Shown here one piece after another: positions 24,076 through 33,029 of a stretch of DNA of 64,000 nt (position 1 is its first letter; each line of letters begins with the position of its first letter). The stretch comes from an uncultured Bacteroidota bacterium (lineage in GTDB: Bacteria; Bacteroidota; Bacteroidia; Chitinophagales; Chitinophagaceae). Below the pieces are notes generated by a model. It did no database searches, was not told the origin of the DNA, and saw only the letters and a list, made by a program, of their open reading frames with translations. The translations under genes were made by a program, and so were the position numbers. The DNA lies in assembly GCA_937928385.1 (NCBI GenBank), contig CALEZD010000012.1:1-64000 (forward strand), in the 5' to 3' direction.

Positions 24076-26052
24076 TTACTTAGCCAGTATATTCTCGTCT
24101 TCCAATCGTTTCAGTTGTATATCCGATACGGCGGAAACAATGATGGGGTATTTCTCTATCGTCACGTCCGACTGGTCCAGCCCGAAAGCGCGTTCTTCTG
24201 ACAGGCTGACTTTTTTCAGCAGGAAGTAGGCTTTCATAATCAGCCGCTCCAGCAAGGGCAGTTCGTTATCCCGCGATAGGAATTTTTCCAGCACTATGAA
24301 ACGGAAGTCGCCCATGATATTACCCTTGTGCAGGGTTTCGTTACGGTTGACGACATTGATTTCTTTATTGGCCATCATTTCTTCCACCACCTTGCGGAAC
24401 ATCAGGTGCACCTTGTGGTCGATACGGAAACCCAGCCTGAATTCTACGCGGATGATTTCATTGGGTACTATTGTTTGCACTACATATTCGGTGGTATAGG
24501 GGTCGTCCAGTACATCTACGTGTACAAACCAGTATATATCCGCACGTTTGGGTTTGCGTTGCAGTATAGAGTACATCACTTTATGCTCTATCTCGCGGGG
24601 GTTGTTGGCGCTGGTCAGGTACACCAGGTGGGTAGAGTATTTGGGAATGGATTTATCGTTGCTCAGGTCTTGCATATCGGGTACATATTCATCCATGCGC
24701 ACGAATTCCACATACCTGTTTTTAATTTTTCTTGCCTTAAACCAGGAGTACATCACCAGGAACAGCAGCCCGCCTATCAATATGGCGAAGTAGCCACCGT
24801 GCGGAAACTTCTCCATATTTGCTACCAGGAACGAGGTTTCAATAGTGAGGAATACAATGGCGTATGTGGCAATCCATATCATAGGTACTCTCTTTATAAA
24901 GAGGTAGTACGCAAAAAGTATGGATGTCATGGTCATACACAAAGCAATGGCAAGTCCGTAAGCGGCTTCCATGTTCGACGACTTGCGGAACATGAGTACT
25001 ATGGTAATACAGCCTGCAAACAACAGCAGGTTGATGCCCGGTATGAAACATTGCCCCCGCTCAATAGACGGGTAGTTGATTTTCATCTTGGGCCATACGT
25101 TCAGTTTCACTGCCTCGCTTATGAGCGTGAAAGAACCTGATATCATGGCCTGGCTGGCTATAATGGCGGCCATTGTCGCTATCAGTATGCCTACAATAAC
25201 AAATGATTCAGGCATCAGGTCGAAGAAGGGGTTGGCTTTGGCAGACGACCATTTGATACCACTGTGGTGACTCAGCAACCAGGCACCCTGCCCCAGGTAA
25301 TTGGCTATCAGGGCTGTCTTTACAAATATCCACGATACACGTATGTTGCTCTTGCCGCAATGCCCCAGGTCGGAGTACAAGGCTTCCGCACCCGTGGTAC
25401 ACAGGAACACGGCACCTAATATCCAGAACCCTTTGGGGTATGCCGTAAGCAATTGTATAGCATAGTAGGGATTGAAAGCTTTAAGTATATCCCAATGTCC
25501 CGCGATATTGACAAAGCCGAGTGTCGCCAGCATCAGGAACCACACCATCATAACCGGCCCGAAGAACTTACCTATATACGCCGTACCGAATTGCTGGAAA
25601 AAGAACAAGCCCGATAGTATGATAATAACGATAGTGATGATGGTCTTTTCCGTTACATGCCCCATGCCGGGTATGGCTTGCAGGCCTTCTACTGCCGATG
25701 TTACGGATATGGGTGGGGTAATCATACCATCGGCCAACAGCGTGGCACCGCCTATCATGGCAGGTAACACGGTCCACTTGCCATGCCGCCGCACTTGTGC
25801 AAACAGTGCGAATGTGCCGCCCTCACCTTTGTTATCTGCCCTTAGTGTGAGTAGTACATATTTAACAGTGGTCTGTAAAGTCAGTGTCCATATTACGCAG
25901 GATAGCCCCCCCAGTATCAGCATCTCATTGATGACCTTACCATTGCAGATTGCATTCAATACATAGAGTGGAGATGTGCCGATATCGCCGTATATGATAC
26001 CTAATGCTATTAACAGGCCTGCGGCACTGGTTTTATGCAGATGTTTACCCAA
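24076..26052 (-). CDS. kup: KUP-family potassium transporter
   Basis: Inner-membrane K+ uptake protein of about 658 residues with about 12 helices. The hallmark GIIYGDIGTSPLYV is near the N-terminus, and the soluble C-terminal tail (about 480-658) is typical. The longest frame begins at 26187 inside the divergent dusB gene, and no ATG lies between there and the conserved region. I chose TTG at 26052 (GKHLHKTSAAGLLIA) because a TAACTTTG box at 26084-26077 sits just upstream and because family members begin about here. TTG at 26079 is the alternative. The convergent MBL gene ends 21 bases away. Confidence 0.88.
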   Translation of the reverse strand: MGKHLHKTSAAGLLIALGIIYGDIGTSPLYVLNAICNGKVINEMLILGGLSCVIWTLTLQTTVKYVLLTLRADNKGEGGTFALFAQVRRHGKWTVLPAMIGGATLLADGMITPPISVTSAVEGLQAIPGMGHVTEKTIITIVIIILSGLFFFQQFGTAYIGKFFGPVMMVWFLMLATLGFVNIAGHWDILKAFNPYYAIQLLTAYPKGFWILGAVFLCTTGAEALYSDLGHCGKSNIRVSWIFVKTALIANYLGQGAWLLSHHSGIKWSSAKANPFFDLMPESFVIVGILIATMAAIIASQAMISGSFTLISEAVKLNVWPKMKINYPSIERGQCFIPGINLLLFAGCITIVLMFRKSSNMEAAYGLAIALCMTMTSILFAYYLFIKRVPMIWIATYAIVFLTIETSFLVANMEKFPHGGYFAILIGGLLFLVMYSWFKARKIKNRYVEFVRMDEYVPDMQDLSNDKSIPKYSTHLVYLTSANNPREIEHKVMYSILQRKPKRADIYWFVHVDVLDDPYTTEYVVQTIVPNEIIRVEFRLGFRIDHKVHLMFRKVVEEMMANKEINVVNRNETLHKGNIMGDFRFIVLEKFLSRDNELPLLERLIMKAYFLLKKVSLSEERAFGLDQSDVTIEKYPIIVSAVSDIQLKRLEDENILAK

Positions 26053-26076
26053 ACTGTGTTGCTTATAGATTCGGGT

Positions 26077-26084
26077 CAAAGTTA
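26077..26084 (-). promoter_or_regulatory. Minus-strand -7 box for kup
   Basis: TAACTTTG read on the minus strand. It is the mirror of TAACTTTG on the plus strand at 26117-26124, making a back-to-back divergent promoter pair. Confidence 0.5.
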
Positions 26085-26116
26085 TTGTTAAAAAAATTGT
26101 AAAGAAAAGAATATAG

Positions 26117-26124
26117 TAACTTTG
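26117..26124 (+). promoter_or_regulatory. Plus-strand -7 box for dusB
   Basis: TAACTTTG only 8 bases before the dusB ATG, so the message would be leaderless or nearly so. Confidence 0.55.
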
Positions 26125-26132
26125 CGGCGCTG

Positions 26133-27131
26133 ATGGTAAGAATAGGCGATAAAATAGAATTGGGCGAATTTCCGCTGTTGCTGGCACCTATGGAGGATGT
26201 GAGCGACCCGCCATTTCGTGCCGTATGCAAACAGCACGGCTCCGACCTGATGTTTACCGAATTCATATCATCAGAAGGTTTGATACGTGATGCCATCAAA
26301 AGCAGGCAAAAGCTCGACATTTTTGAAGAGGAGCGCCCCATAGGCATACAGATATTTGGCGGCGACGAGGAGGCTATGGCTATGGCGGCAAGTATAGTAG
26401 ATACCACCCGCCCCGACCTGGTGGACATCAACTTTGGCTGTCCTGTGAAAAAGGTAGTATGCAAGGGTGCTGGTGCAGCCGTGCTCAAGGATATTGACCT
26501 GATGGTGCGTCTTACGCAGGCGGTTATCAGGTCTACCAATCTGCCCGTGACCGTAAAAACCCGACTCGGCTGGGACGATAGTACTAAAAACATCGAGGAG
26601 GTTGCCCTGCGCCTGCAGGATATAGGTGTACAGGCTCTATCCATTCATGGACGTACCAGGGTGCAGATGTACAAAGGCGAGGCCGACTGGACGCTGATTG
26701 CCAAAGTGAAAGAAAACTCCCGTATTCAGATACCCATCTTCGGCAACGGTGATATAGACAGCCCGCAAAAAGCGCTGGAATATAAAAACAGATATGGCGT
26801 GGATGGCATCATGATAGGCCGTGCCGCTATAGGCTACCCCTGGATATTCCGGGAAATAAAACATTATGTAGCTACTGGTGAAATATTATCAGCACCCACA
26901 CTTGACGAAAGGCTGGACGCCTGCCGCACGCACCTGCATGGATCGGTACAGTGGAAAGGTGAAAAGTTGGGATTGCTGGAAATGCGCCGTCATTATGCTA
27001 ATTACCTGAAAGGCCTGCCCAATATCAAAGAGTTCCGTACCCGCCTGGTAACCGCGCAGGAGACCGCTGAACTGGAACATATATTTGACGAAATAAAGAT
27101 GTATTACGAGGGTATTGCCTTAAGCGCTTAA
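26133..27131 (+). CDS. dusB: tRNA-dihydrouridine synthase
   Basis: FMN-dependent enzyme of 332 residues that reduces uridines in the tRNA D-loop. Conserved blocks are 'LLAPMEDVSDPPFRAVC', 'FTEFISSEGL', 'GIQIFGGD', 'DINFGCPVKKVVCKGAGAA' with catalytic Cys in the KGAG-preceding segment, 'VTVKTRLGWDD', 'IHGRTRVQMY' and 'GRAAIGYPWIF'. The pattern fits the DusB/NifR3 group. Its promoter box lies 8 bases from the ATG. It ends 4 bases inside the converging CHASE3 gene. Confidence 0.95.
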   Translation: MVRIGDKIELGEFPLLLAPMEDVSDPPFRAVCKQHGSDLMFTEFISSEGLIRDAIKSRQKLDIFEEERPIGIQIFGGDEEAMAMAASIVDTTRPDLVDINFGCPVKKVVCKGAGAAVLKDIDLMVRLTQAVIRSTNLPVTVKTRLGWDDSTKNIEEVALRLQDIGVQALSIHGRTRVQMYKGEADWTLIAKVKENSRIQIPIFGNGDIDSPQKALEYKNRYGVDGIMIGRAAIGYPWIFREIKHYVATGEILSAPTLDERLDACRTHLHGSVQWKGEKLGLLEMRRHYANYLKGLPNIKEFRTRLVTAQETAELEHIFDEIKMYYEGIALSA

Positions 27132-27775
27132 TATGCCATTTTCTTGCGATGAAATTTCAATAAGGCGTAATAACAACCGCTTACTACCAATACAGAGAAC
27201 AGTAATATCCCCAGAACGTATTTAGGTGTCAGTTCCCTGGCTTCATCCCTGAACTTTTTACGGTCTTCCAGCAGTTCATTTTCTGCAGTCAGCATTTTGT
27301 CATTTAGGTCCATCAGGCTGTCCATAATTTTTTTGCCGTTCAGCAGGTAGGTTCTTTTTATGCTCACATCGGCACTGGCAAAACCATTTGTGTCCATCGT
27401 CTTTTTCAGCAGGTTGATGCGTATATCCAGCAATTGCTGTAGTTCATCTGCATGTCTGGCTTGGTCAGGGTTGGCTGCTGTCAATAATGATATACTATCG
27501 GCAGCCTGCCTCGACTGTTTAGTTGCTTCCTGGAAATGCTCAAGGAAAACCGAATCTCCGGTCAGCAAAAATCCCCTTTGTGCCGACTCCGATGTACTGA
27601 TTTCGGCCTCTACCTGCCTAAGTTTCTGCTTTATCCTGATGCTTTGTGTTACGCTGTCAAATGCCCTGTCCAGTACCTTGATGCGATTATAAAAGAATGC
27701 GCCGCAAAATAGCAGCGATGCTATATAAATGACAAAGAGTATGGAAGTGAATTTTATGTAACTGTTATTCTTCAT
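27128..27775 (-). CDS. Stand-alone CHASE3-domain membrane protein
   Basis: Protein of 215 residues with two membrane helices (about 10-28 and 188-205) around an extracytoplasmic helical domain. The core 'VEAEISTSESAQRGFLLTGDSVFLEHF' (seen as VEAEISTSESAQRGFLLTGD) is the CHASE3 signature. CHASE3 is normally the sensor part of kinases or chemoreceptors, but here the gene ends after a short basic tail (KFHRKKMAY) with no kinase, cyclase or HAMP domain. It could signal through a partner, or be a truncated receptor. Its 3' end overlaps the dusB end by 4 bases in convergent orientation. Confidence 0.8.
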   Translation of the reverse strand: MKNNSYIKFTSILFVIYIASLLFCGAFFYNRIKVLDRAFDSVTQSIRIKQKLRQVEAEISTSESAQRGFLLTGDSVFLEHFQEATKQSRQAADSISLLTAANPDQARHADELQQLLDIRINLLKKTMDTNGFASADVSIKRTYLLNGKKIMDSLMDLNDKMLTAENELLEDRKKFRDEARELTPKYVLGILLFSVLVVSGCYYALLKFHRKKMAY

Positions 27776-27860
27776 CCTGCTATATTTTTGGTGACCATGG
27801 GTAAATGCAAAGGTAGATAAAGCCAGATATTTTTTATTAATAATATCATTAATTCCATAT

Positions 27861-27900
27861 AATTGTCAGATATCAGGTACCGGTTTGGTATCTGACAATT
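27861..27900. promoter_or_regulatory. Inverted repeat upstream of T9SS cargo gene
   Basis: AATTGTCAGATA (27861-27872) pairs with TATCTGACAATT (27889-27900) across a 16-base centre. It lies between the divergent CHASE3 and T9SS genes. It could be an operator or an RNA hairpin. The half-site AATTGTCA also forms the palindrome at 1788-1799. Confidence 0.45.
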
Positions 27901-27947
27901 ACACTCCTACATTTGGTATTAAGTTTTACCCTGAAAAATTAAACCTT

Positions 27948-29618
27948 ATGAGCAAAACTCTTACAGCTATCCTCATTTTTACGCTTCTTTATTCCGAAAA
28001 ATCTGTTGCTCAAGCTCCTTTTAAAACTTTAGAGCCAATAGATATTGGTAATATAAATATGTCTATTGCCGTACATGGCGATTGGGGTTGGGATGCTGAT
28101 ACCGGCGCCGCAAAATGCGAATTCCCAAAAGGAAGTGGCATACACTTATCCAATGCCACTACAGTCTGGATGGGCGGGTACGACCAACAAAACCAACTGC
28201 ATGTTTCGGCGCAAACATACAGGCAATCAGGTAACGATTTCTGGCCCGGCCCGCTGGACAATAACGGCAACCTGAACCTGGCTACCAGTACGCAGTGGGC
28301 GCGTATATGGAAGGTCAATTTTATAGAGATAGGCAAACATATCAATACCACCGGCCGAACGGTGAATAACACACCACAGACTATACTGGAATGGCCGGCT
28401 AAGGGTAACCCTTATGCCAGAGGCAACAATGGCGCGCCACTTACCATTACCACCGATATGGCACCGTTTGTTGATGTAAACAGCGACGGAAATTATGACC
28501 CCCTGGCAGGAGATTACCCGGACATTAAAGGCGACCAGATGCTCTGGTGGGTATTCAGCGACAACGGCCCTACACATGATAATACACAATCACAACCACT
28601 GCATGTGGAGGTACATGCAAAGGCGTATGCTTATGCACGCGGCAGCCTACTGGACAACGTCGTGTATTTTGAAATGGATATCCATAACAAGTCTTTTTGG
28701 GATTATTCCGCGTTCAGGCTGGCTATAAGTGCAGATATGGATTTAGGTTACGTCTTTGATGACTATATAGGCTTCGACTCGGCACGCCGGTTGGGGTATG
28801 TTTACAATGGCAATACCATTGATGGCATGGGCCAGCCCGGTGCATATGGCAACACCCCGCCCATTGCCGGGTACACTTTCCTGAAAATGCCGGGCGATAA
28901 TGGCACAAACTATGTGCCCACAGGCAGCTTCATGACTTTTAACAATGACGGGTCTGTAATGGGCAACCCGCAAAACGCAGCAGAATATTATAATTACATG
29001 ACTTCCCGCTTCCGGGATGGTATGAACCTGAACAATGATTTTGCAGGTAAAGGCGTTCTTTCTTCAGGCCGGGGCACAGGCCCGCAAACCAACTACATAT
29101 ATACCGGCGACCCCGCTGATACCAATACATGGTCGGAATGTAACTGCTACAATCCTCCCGGCGACAGGCGCTTTGTATTATCAACAGGTGATATTAGTAT
29201 CAATCAAAACACTAAAGTAAGTATTGCTTATGCTTTAGTCACTACCAACAGGGGAAGTAATAATGCATGCCCCGGCGTTGGTATTACCGGGATTAAAGAT
29301 GTAACGGATACCGCATGGAAATATTTTCTCAACCCGCCTGCTACCAGGTTGTCGGTACAGGATGTGGCGAAGCATAAAATATTACAACTTCATCCTAACC
29401 CTGCTAATGATAAACTGCATATCAGTATAGCGGGTGCATCAATGGGTACTGATGTTACCCTTTCAGTGTACGACATTACAGGTAGGAAAATGAATGTCAG
29501 CTATACTAATAAAGGTGATAAATTGGATGCTGATGTTTCAGCCCTGGTGCCCGGCGTGTATAGCATCCGGCTGAATAATGGAGACAGGAACAGCACAGCA
29601 GTATTTGTAAAGGAATAA
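27948..29618 (+). CDS. T9SS type A sorting-domain secreted protein
   Basis: Cell-surface or secreted protein of 556 residues. The start is set at MSKTLTAILIF because a signal peptide follows (cleavage near VAQAP). The longest frame would begin at a TTG inside an inverted repeat. The body is Asn-, Gly- and Trp-rich with 'DVNSDGNYDPLAGDYPDIKGDQMLWWVFSD' (in parts: DVNSDGNYDPLAGDYP, a calcium-type Asp loop), 'YAYARGSLLDNVVYFEMDI' and 'SARRLGYVYNGNTIDG'. The C-terminus is a type A sorting tail: 'LHPNPANDKLHISI', 'VYDITGRKMNV', 'GVYSIRLNNG'. It is exported by Sec and then T9SS. The cargo function is unknown. Confidence 0.88.
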   Translation: MSKTLTAILIFTLLYSEKSVAQAPFKTLEPIDIGNINMSIAVHGDWGWDADTGAAKCEFPKGSGIHLSNATTVWMGGYDQQNQLHVSAQTYRQSGNDFWPGPLDNNGNLNLATSTQWARIWKVNFIEIGKHINTTGRTVNNTPQTILEWPAKGNPYARGNNGAPLTITTDMAPFVDVNSDGNYDPLAGDYPDIKGDQMLWWVFSDNGPTHDNTQSQPLHVEVHAKAYAYARGSLLDNVVYFEMDIHNKSFWDYSAFRLAISADMDLGYVFDDYIGFDSARRLGYVYNGNTIDGMGQPGAYGNTPPIAGYTFLKMPGDNGTNYVPTGSFMTFNNDGSVMGNPQNAAEYYNYMTSRFRDGMNLNNDFAGKGVLSSGRGTGPQTNYIYTGDPADTNTWSECNCYNPPGDRRFVLSTGDISINQNTKVSIAYALVTTNRGSNNACPGVGITGIKDVTDTAWKYFLNPPATRLSVQDVAKHKILQLHPNPANDKLHISIAGASMGTDVTLSVYDITGRKMNVSYTNKGDKLDADVSALVPGVYSIRLNNGDRNSTAVFVKE

Positions 29619-29619
29619 A

Positions 29620-30693
29620 CTACTTTACCTGCCTGTAGAATAAATATCCTGCAAGTACGCCGAAGATAATATTAGGTATCCATACGGCCAGCAGGGGGTC
29701 CAGCCCGGCTTTGGTGGCAAACGTATTGGTCAGTTGCATGGCCATGATGTACATAGCGCTGATGATGATGCCCACTGCCAGGTGCAGCCCGCTGCCGCCC
29801 CTTACCTTCCGGCTGGCTATCGATGCCCCGATGATGGTCAGTATCAATCCCGCAAAGGGTTGTGCAGTACGCCTGTATTTTTCTACATAGAAAAAGTTAA
29901 GCGTTTCCCTGCCCCTCAGTTTCTCGCGTGCTATGTATTTATTTAGTTCAGGAGTAGTGAGTGCGTCTTTTATAGCTTCATCTTCTTCCAGGTCGTGCGG
30001 GGTAAAGGGGTATTTCCTTTCCATCTCGGCTGTCTGTGTAAAGGTTTCTTCCAGGCTGTCGTTGGTACGTATTTTTACCCCGTATAGCTTCCATGTTTTA
30101 CTTACAGAGTCGTAGCTCACCCTGTCAGCCATCAGCTTTTCTTTTATGTGTGTACCCTCAATGGTTTCTGCCGTAAAGCGGTAGCCGAAGTTGGAAGTAT
30201 AGTCATAGTTCTGAATATAGACATACAGGTTCTCGCGCAGGCGCAGGTGTACATTCTTGTCAGACGATTGTGCGGTATAGTGCAGGTATTTATCTTCAAA
30301 GGCAATACGTTTCTTGTTGGCGCTGGGCACTATATAATGATTGGCTATTAGTGAGCCCAGGCAGAGCAACCCTCCCGCTATCATATAGGGGCGCAGCAGC
30401 CGCTGAAAAGACACTCCCGATGCCAGCACGGCTATTATTTCAGACTTATATGCCAGCTTCGAAGTGAAGAATATGGTAGCGATAAAGATGAACAACGGAA
30501 ACAGCAATGCCGTGATATGCGGAATAAAGTTGCTGAAGTACCGGAGTATATCCCCCGTAGGCACACTCTTTTTTACAAACTCCTCTACCTTTTCCGAGTA
30601 GTCTATTACGCAGGCTATTATAGCCAGTATCATGATAGCGTAGAAAAACGTACCCAGGAATTTTTTTATGATATAGAGGTCTAATTTCTTCAT
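29620..30693 (-). CDS. LptF/LptG-family permease
   Basis: Inner-membrane protein of 357 residues of the YjgP/YjgQ family, which with LptB drives lipopolysaccharide from the inner membrane to the outer membrane. The N-terminal 'LDLYIIKKFLGTFFYAIMIL' block is standard. There are three helices before and three after a central periplasmic beta-jellyroll region (about 120-260). The ATPase LptB is encoded at 51555, away from this gene. It lies 7 bases downstream of tgt on the same strand, so they are probably co-transcribed. Confidence 0.92.
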   Translation of the reverse strand: MKKLDLYIIKKFLGTFFYAIMILAIIACVIDYSEKVEEFVKKSVPTGDILRYFSNFIPHITALLFPLFIFIATIFFTSKLAYKSEIIAVLASGVSFQRLLRPYMIAGGLLCLGSLIANHYIVPSANKKRIAFEDKYLHYTAQSSDKNVHLRLRENLYVYIQNYDYTSNFGYRFTAETIEGTHIKEKLMADRVSYDSVSKTWKLYGVKIRTNDSLEETFTQTAEMERKYPFTPHDLEEDEAIKDALTTPELNKYIAREKLRGRETLNFFYVEKYRRTAQPFAGLILTIIGASIASRKVRGGSGLHLAVGIIISAMYIMAMQLTNTFATKAGLDPLLAVWIPNIIFGVLAGYLFYRQVK

Positions 30694-30700
30694 CCTTGCT

Positions 30701-31831
30701 TTACAACCTTTGCTTTAATACGGGTACCATTTCTTTTTTCCAGCTGTTGAAATCGCCCTGTAAAATATGGTGGCGCGCCTGCTTTACCAAATGCAGGTAA
30801 AAAGCCAGGTTGTGAATACTGGCTATCTGCATCCCCAGTATCTCGTTGGCTACAAACAGGTGGCGCAGGTATGCTTTGCTGTAAAAGTTGCTGGTAGGGC
30901 AGTCTATGGTTTCATCTATCGGGCTGAAATCATTAGCCCATCTTTTGTTCTTGATATTGATAACGCCGTTGCCGGTAAACAACATGCCGTTGCGCCCGTT
31001 GCGGGTGGGCATCACGCAGTCAAACATGTCTATGCCCAGAGATATATTTTCCAGTATGTTCCAGGGGTTGCCTACACCCATCAGGTAGCGGGGCTTGTCT
31101 GCAGGCAGGTGTTCGCAGCAGAGCGCGCTCATTTCGTACATCATTTCTTCAGGCTCGCCTACGCTCAGTCCGCCTATGGCGTTGCCATCACATTCCATCG
31201 AGGCAATAAACTCTGAAGATGCCACACGCAGGTCTTTATACGTACTGCCTTGTATGATGGGGAACAGCGTTTGCTCATACCCGTATTTAGGCTCCGTTTC
31301 ACTCATACGCTGTACACATCGTGCCAGCCAGCGGTGGGTCAGCTCCATCGACTTTTTGGCATAGTCATATTCGCTGGGGTAGGGCGGGCATTCGTCAAAA
31401 GCCATGATGATATCTGCGCCAATGCTGCGCTGTATATCTATCACATTCTCCGGGGTGAATAAGTGCCTCGAGCCGTCTATATGCGATTGAAACAAAGCAC
31501 CTTCTTCTTTCAGCTTGCGGTTGTTAGCCAGCGAAAAGACCTGGTAGCCGCCGCTGTCGGTCAGTATAGGCCTGTCCCATCCATTGAACTTGTGCAACCC
31601 GCCTGCTTGCTCCAGTATCTCTATACCCGGGCGCAGGTACAGGTGGTAGGTGTTGCCGAGTATTATTTCGGCTTGTACCTCGTCTTTCAGTTGTTGCTGT
31701 GTTACTGCCTTTACGCTGCCTATGGTGCCCACGGGCATAAAGATGGGTGTTTCAATATCGCCGTGCGCGGTACTGATGATACCCGCCCTGGCCGATGAGT
31801 GTGCGTCTGTTGCTGATAGTGTAAATTCCAT
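30701..31831 (-). CDS. tgt: Queuine tRNA-ribosyltransferase
   Basis: Enzyme of 376 residues that swaps guanine 34 for preQ1/queuine in tRNAs for Asp, Asn, His and Tyr. Active-site blocks are ILTDSGGYQVFSL (Asp about 91), 'GGLSVGE', 'YLMGVGNPWNILE' and FDCVMPTRNGRNG (nucleophile Asp). The usual structural zinc site CxCxxC plus His is not intact: the segment reads ETIDCPTSNFYSKAYLRHL, keeping only one Cys. This seems typical of Bacteroidota members but is a real departure from the E. coli/Zymomonas enzyme. The gene is followed by lptF/G. Confidence 0.93.
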   Translation of the reverse strand: MEFTLSATDAHSSARAGIISTAHGDIETPIFMPVGTIGSVKAVTQQQLKDEVQAEIILGNTYHLYLRPGIEILEQAGGLHKFNGWDRPILTDSGGYQVFSLANNRKLKEEGALFQSHIDGSRHLFTPENVIDIQRSIGADIIMAFDECPPYPSEYDYAKKSMELTHRWLARCVQRMSETEPKYGYEQTLFPIIQGSTYKDLRVASSEFIASMECDGNAIGGLSVGEPEEMMYEMSALCCEHLPADKPRYLMGVGNPWNILENISLGIDMFDCVMPTRNGRNGMLFTGNGVINIKNKRWANDFSPIDETIDCPTSNFYSKAYLRHLFVANEILGMQIASIHNLAFYLHLVKQARHHILQGDFNSWKKEMVPVLKQRL

Positions 31832-31901
31832 TATTGCCCCGCCAAAAGTCCGCTTTCTTATTTGAATGCCTTGTTAAAACTATTATTTGTTTCTTTGCTG
31901 T

Positions 31902-33029
31902 ATGATCACCAATGCTGTATTCATACTGTTTCTGCTCTGCATAGCTATACAGCTGGGTTTCGTGCTATACTTCTTTGTGCATATTTTTTCGCTTTCGCAA
32001 AAAAAAGCGGATTATACACCATCCAAACCGGTTTCGGTTATCATCTGCGCGCACAACGAAGCCGCCAACCTGCGGCACAACCTGCCGGCCGTGCTGGCGC
32101 AAAGATACACGAATGGCGCTGGTAATACACTGTTTGAGGTAATAGTGGTGAACGATGCGTCTACCGACGATACTGAAGAGCTGCTGCATGCCATGCAGAA
32201 CCTGCATAGCAACCTGCAGATAGTGACGATACCCCCCGATACCCCCCGAAAGTATCCCGGCAAAAAACACGCACTCAACGAGGCCCATGCCATAGCCCGG
32301 CATGATATACTGGTGATGACCGATGCCGATTGTATGCCCGCCAGCGCGCTCTGGCTGCATTATATGGTACAGCCATTTCACGAGGGGAAAGAAATAGTAA
32401 CAGGATACGGGCAGTACAAAACGGAACTGTCAGTACTCAATTCATTTATACGTTGGGAAACGGCACATGCCTTTATGCAGTTCAGCTCTTACGCCCGTGC
32501 GGGCAGGCCCTATATGGCCGTAGGGCGCAACCTGGCATGTACACGGGCCGCCTTCCTCAAGGCACAGGCCTCGCCGCAGTGGGACAAGCTGCCCTCAGGC
32601 GACGACGACTTGCTGATGCAGGCGGCAGGCGGCAAGCACAATGTGGCTGTAGTATCGCATCCCGCGGCTTTCACCATCACAGAGGCCAAGAGCAACTGGG
32701 GCGAATACGCCCGGCAGAAACAAAGGCACCTCTCTACAGGTAAATACTACCGTTGGCTGGTGAAGATGCTGCTGGCCAATTACGGTTTTTCTCATGCCCT
32801 GGCATGGCTCAGTTTTTTCATACTGTTGTTTACCCCCCACTGGGGCGAGGCGCTGGGTATTATGGCTTTTCGCAGTGTGATATACTGGACGGTATGGCAG
32901 CGCACGGCATGCATACTGGACGAGCGACGCCTGATAAGATTTTTTCCTTTGTTCGATTTTGGCTGGCTGGTATATAACTTTGCCTTTTTGCCATACATAC
33001 TCTGGAAAAATAAACAGCAGTGGACATAA
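31902..33029 (+). CDS. Family 2 glycosyltransferase, membrane-bound
   Basis: Glycosyltransferase of 375 residues with an N-terminal helix (about 4-28, ITNAVFILFLLCIAIQLGF) and C-terminal helices. The GT-A motifs are 'VSVIICAHNEAANLRHNL', 'VVNDASTDDT', DADCMP (DXD-type metal site), 'GDDDLLMQAA' (ED-like) and a QKQRH near 'RQKQRHLSTGKYYRW'. The start ATG at 31902 (MITNAVF) is chosen over a TTG 15 bases upstream. The product may be an envelope glycan or glycolipid. It overlaps rsmG by 10 bases, but the two are probably functionally unrelated. Confidence 0.9.
   Translation: MITNAVFILFLLCIAIQLGFVLYFFVHIFSLSQKKADYTPSKPVSVIICAHNEAANLRHNLPAVLAQRYTNGAGNTLFEVIVVNDASTDDTEELLHAMQNLHSNLQIVTIPPDTPRKYPGKKHALNEAHAIARHDILVMTDADCMPASALWLHYMVQPFHEGKEIVTGYGQYKTELSVLNSFIRWETAHAFMQFSSYARAGRPYMAVGRNLACTRAAFLKAQASPQWDKLPSGDDDLLMQAAGGKHNVAVVSHPAAFTITEAKSNWGEYARQKQRHLSTGKYYRWLVKMLLANYGFSHALAWLSFFILLFTPHWGEALGIMAFRSVIYWTVWQRTACILDERRLIRFFPLFDFGWLVYNFAFLPYILWKNKQQWT

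Noticed and set aside
24328..25140. Open frame of 270 codons antisense to kup
   Set aside because: It has the composition expected of a shadow frame (many His, Tyr and Gln) and no recognisable domain. kup is clear on the other strand.
24076..26187. Kup start at 26187
   Set aside because: It would put the start inside dusB and add about 45 residues unlike any Kup N-terminus. A promoter box lies downstream of it.
27128..27775. Histidine kinase or chemoreceptor
   Set aside because: Only the CHASE3 part is present. No kinase, HAMP or receptor signalling domain follows before the stop.
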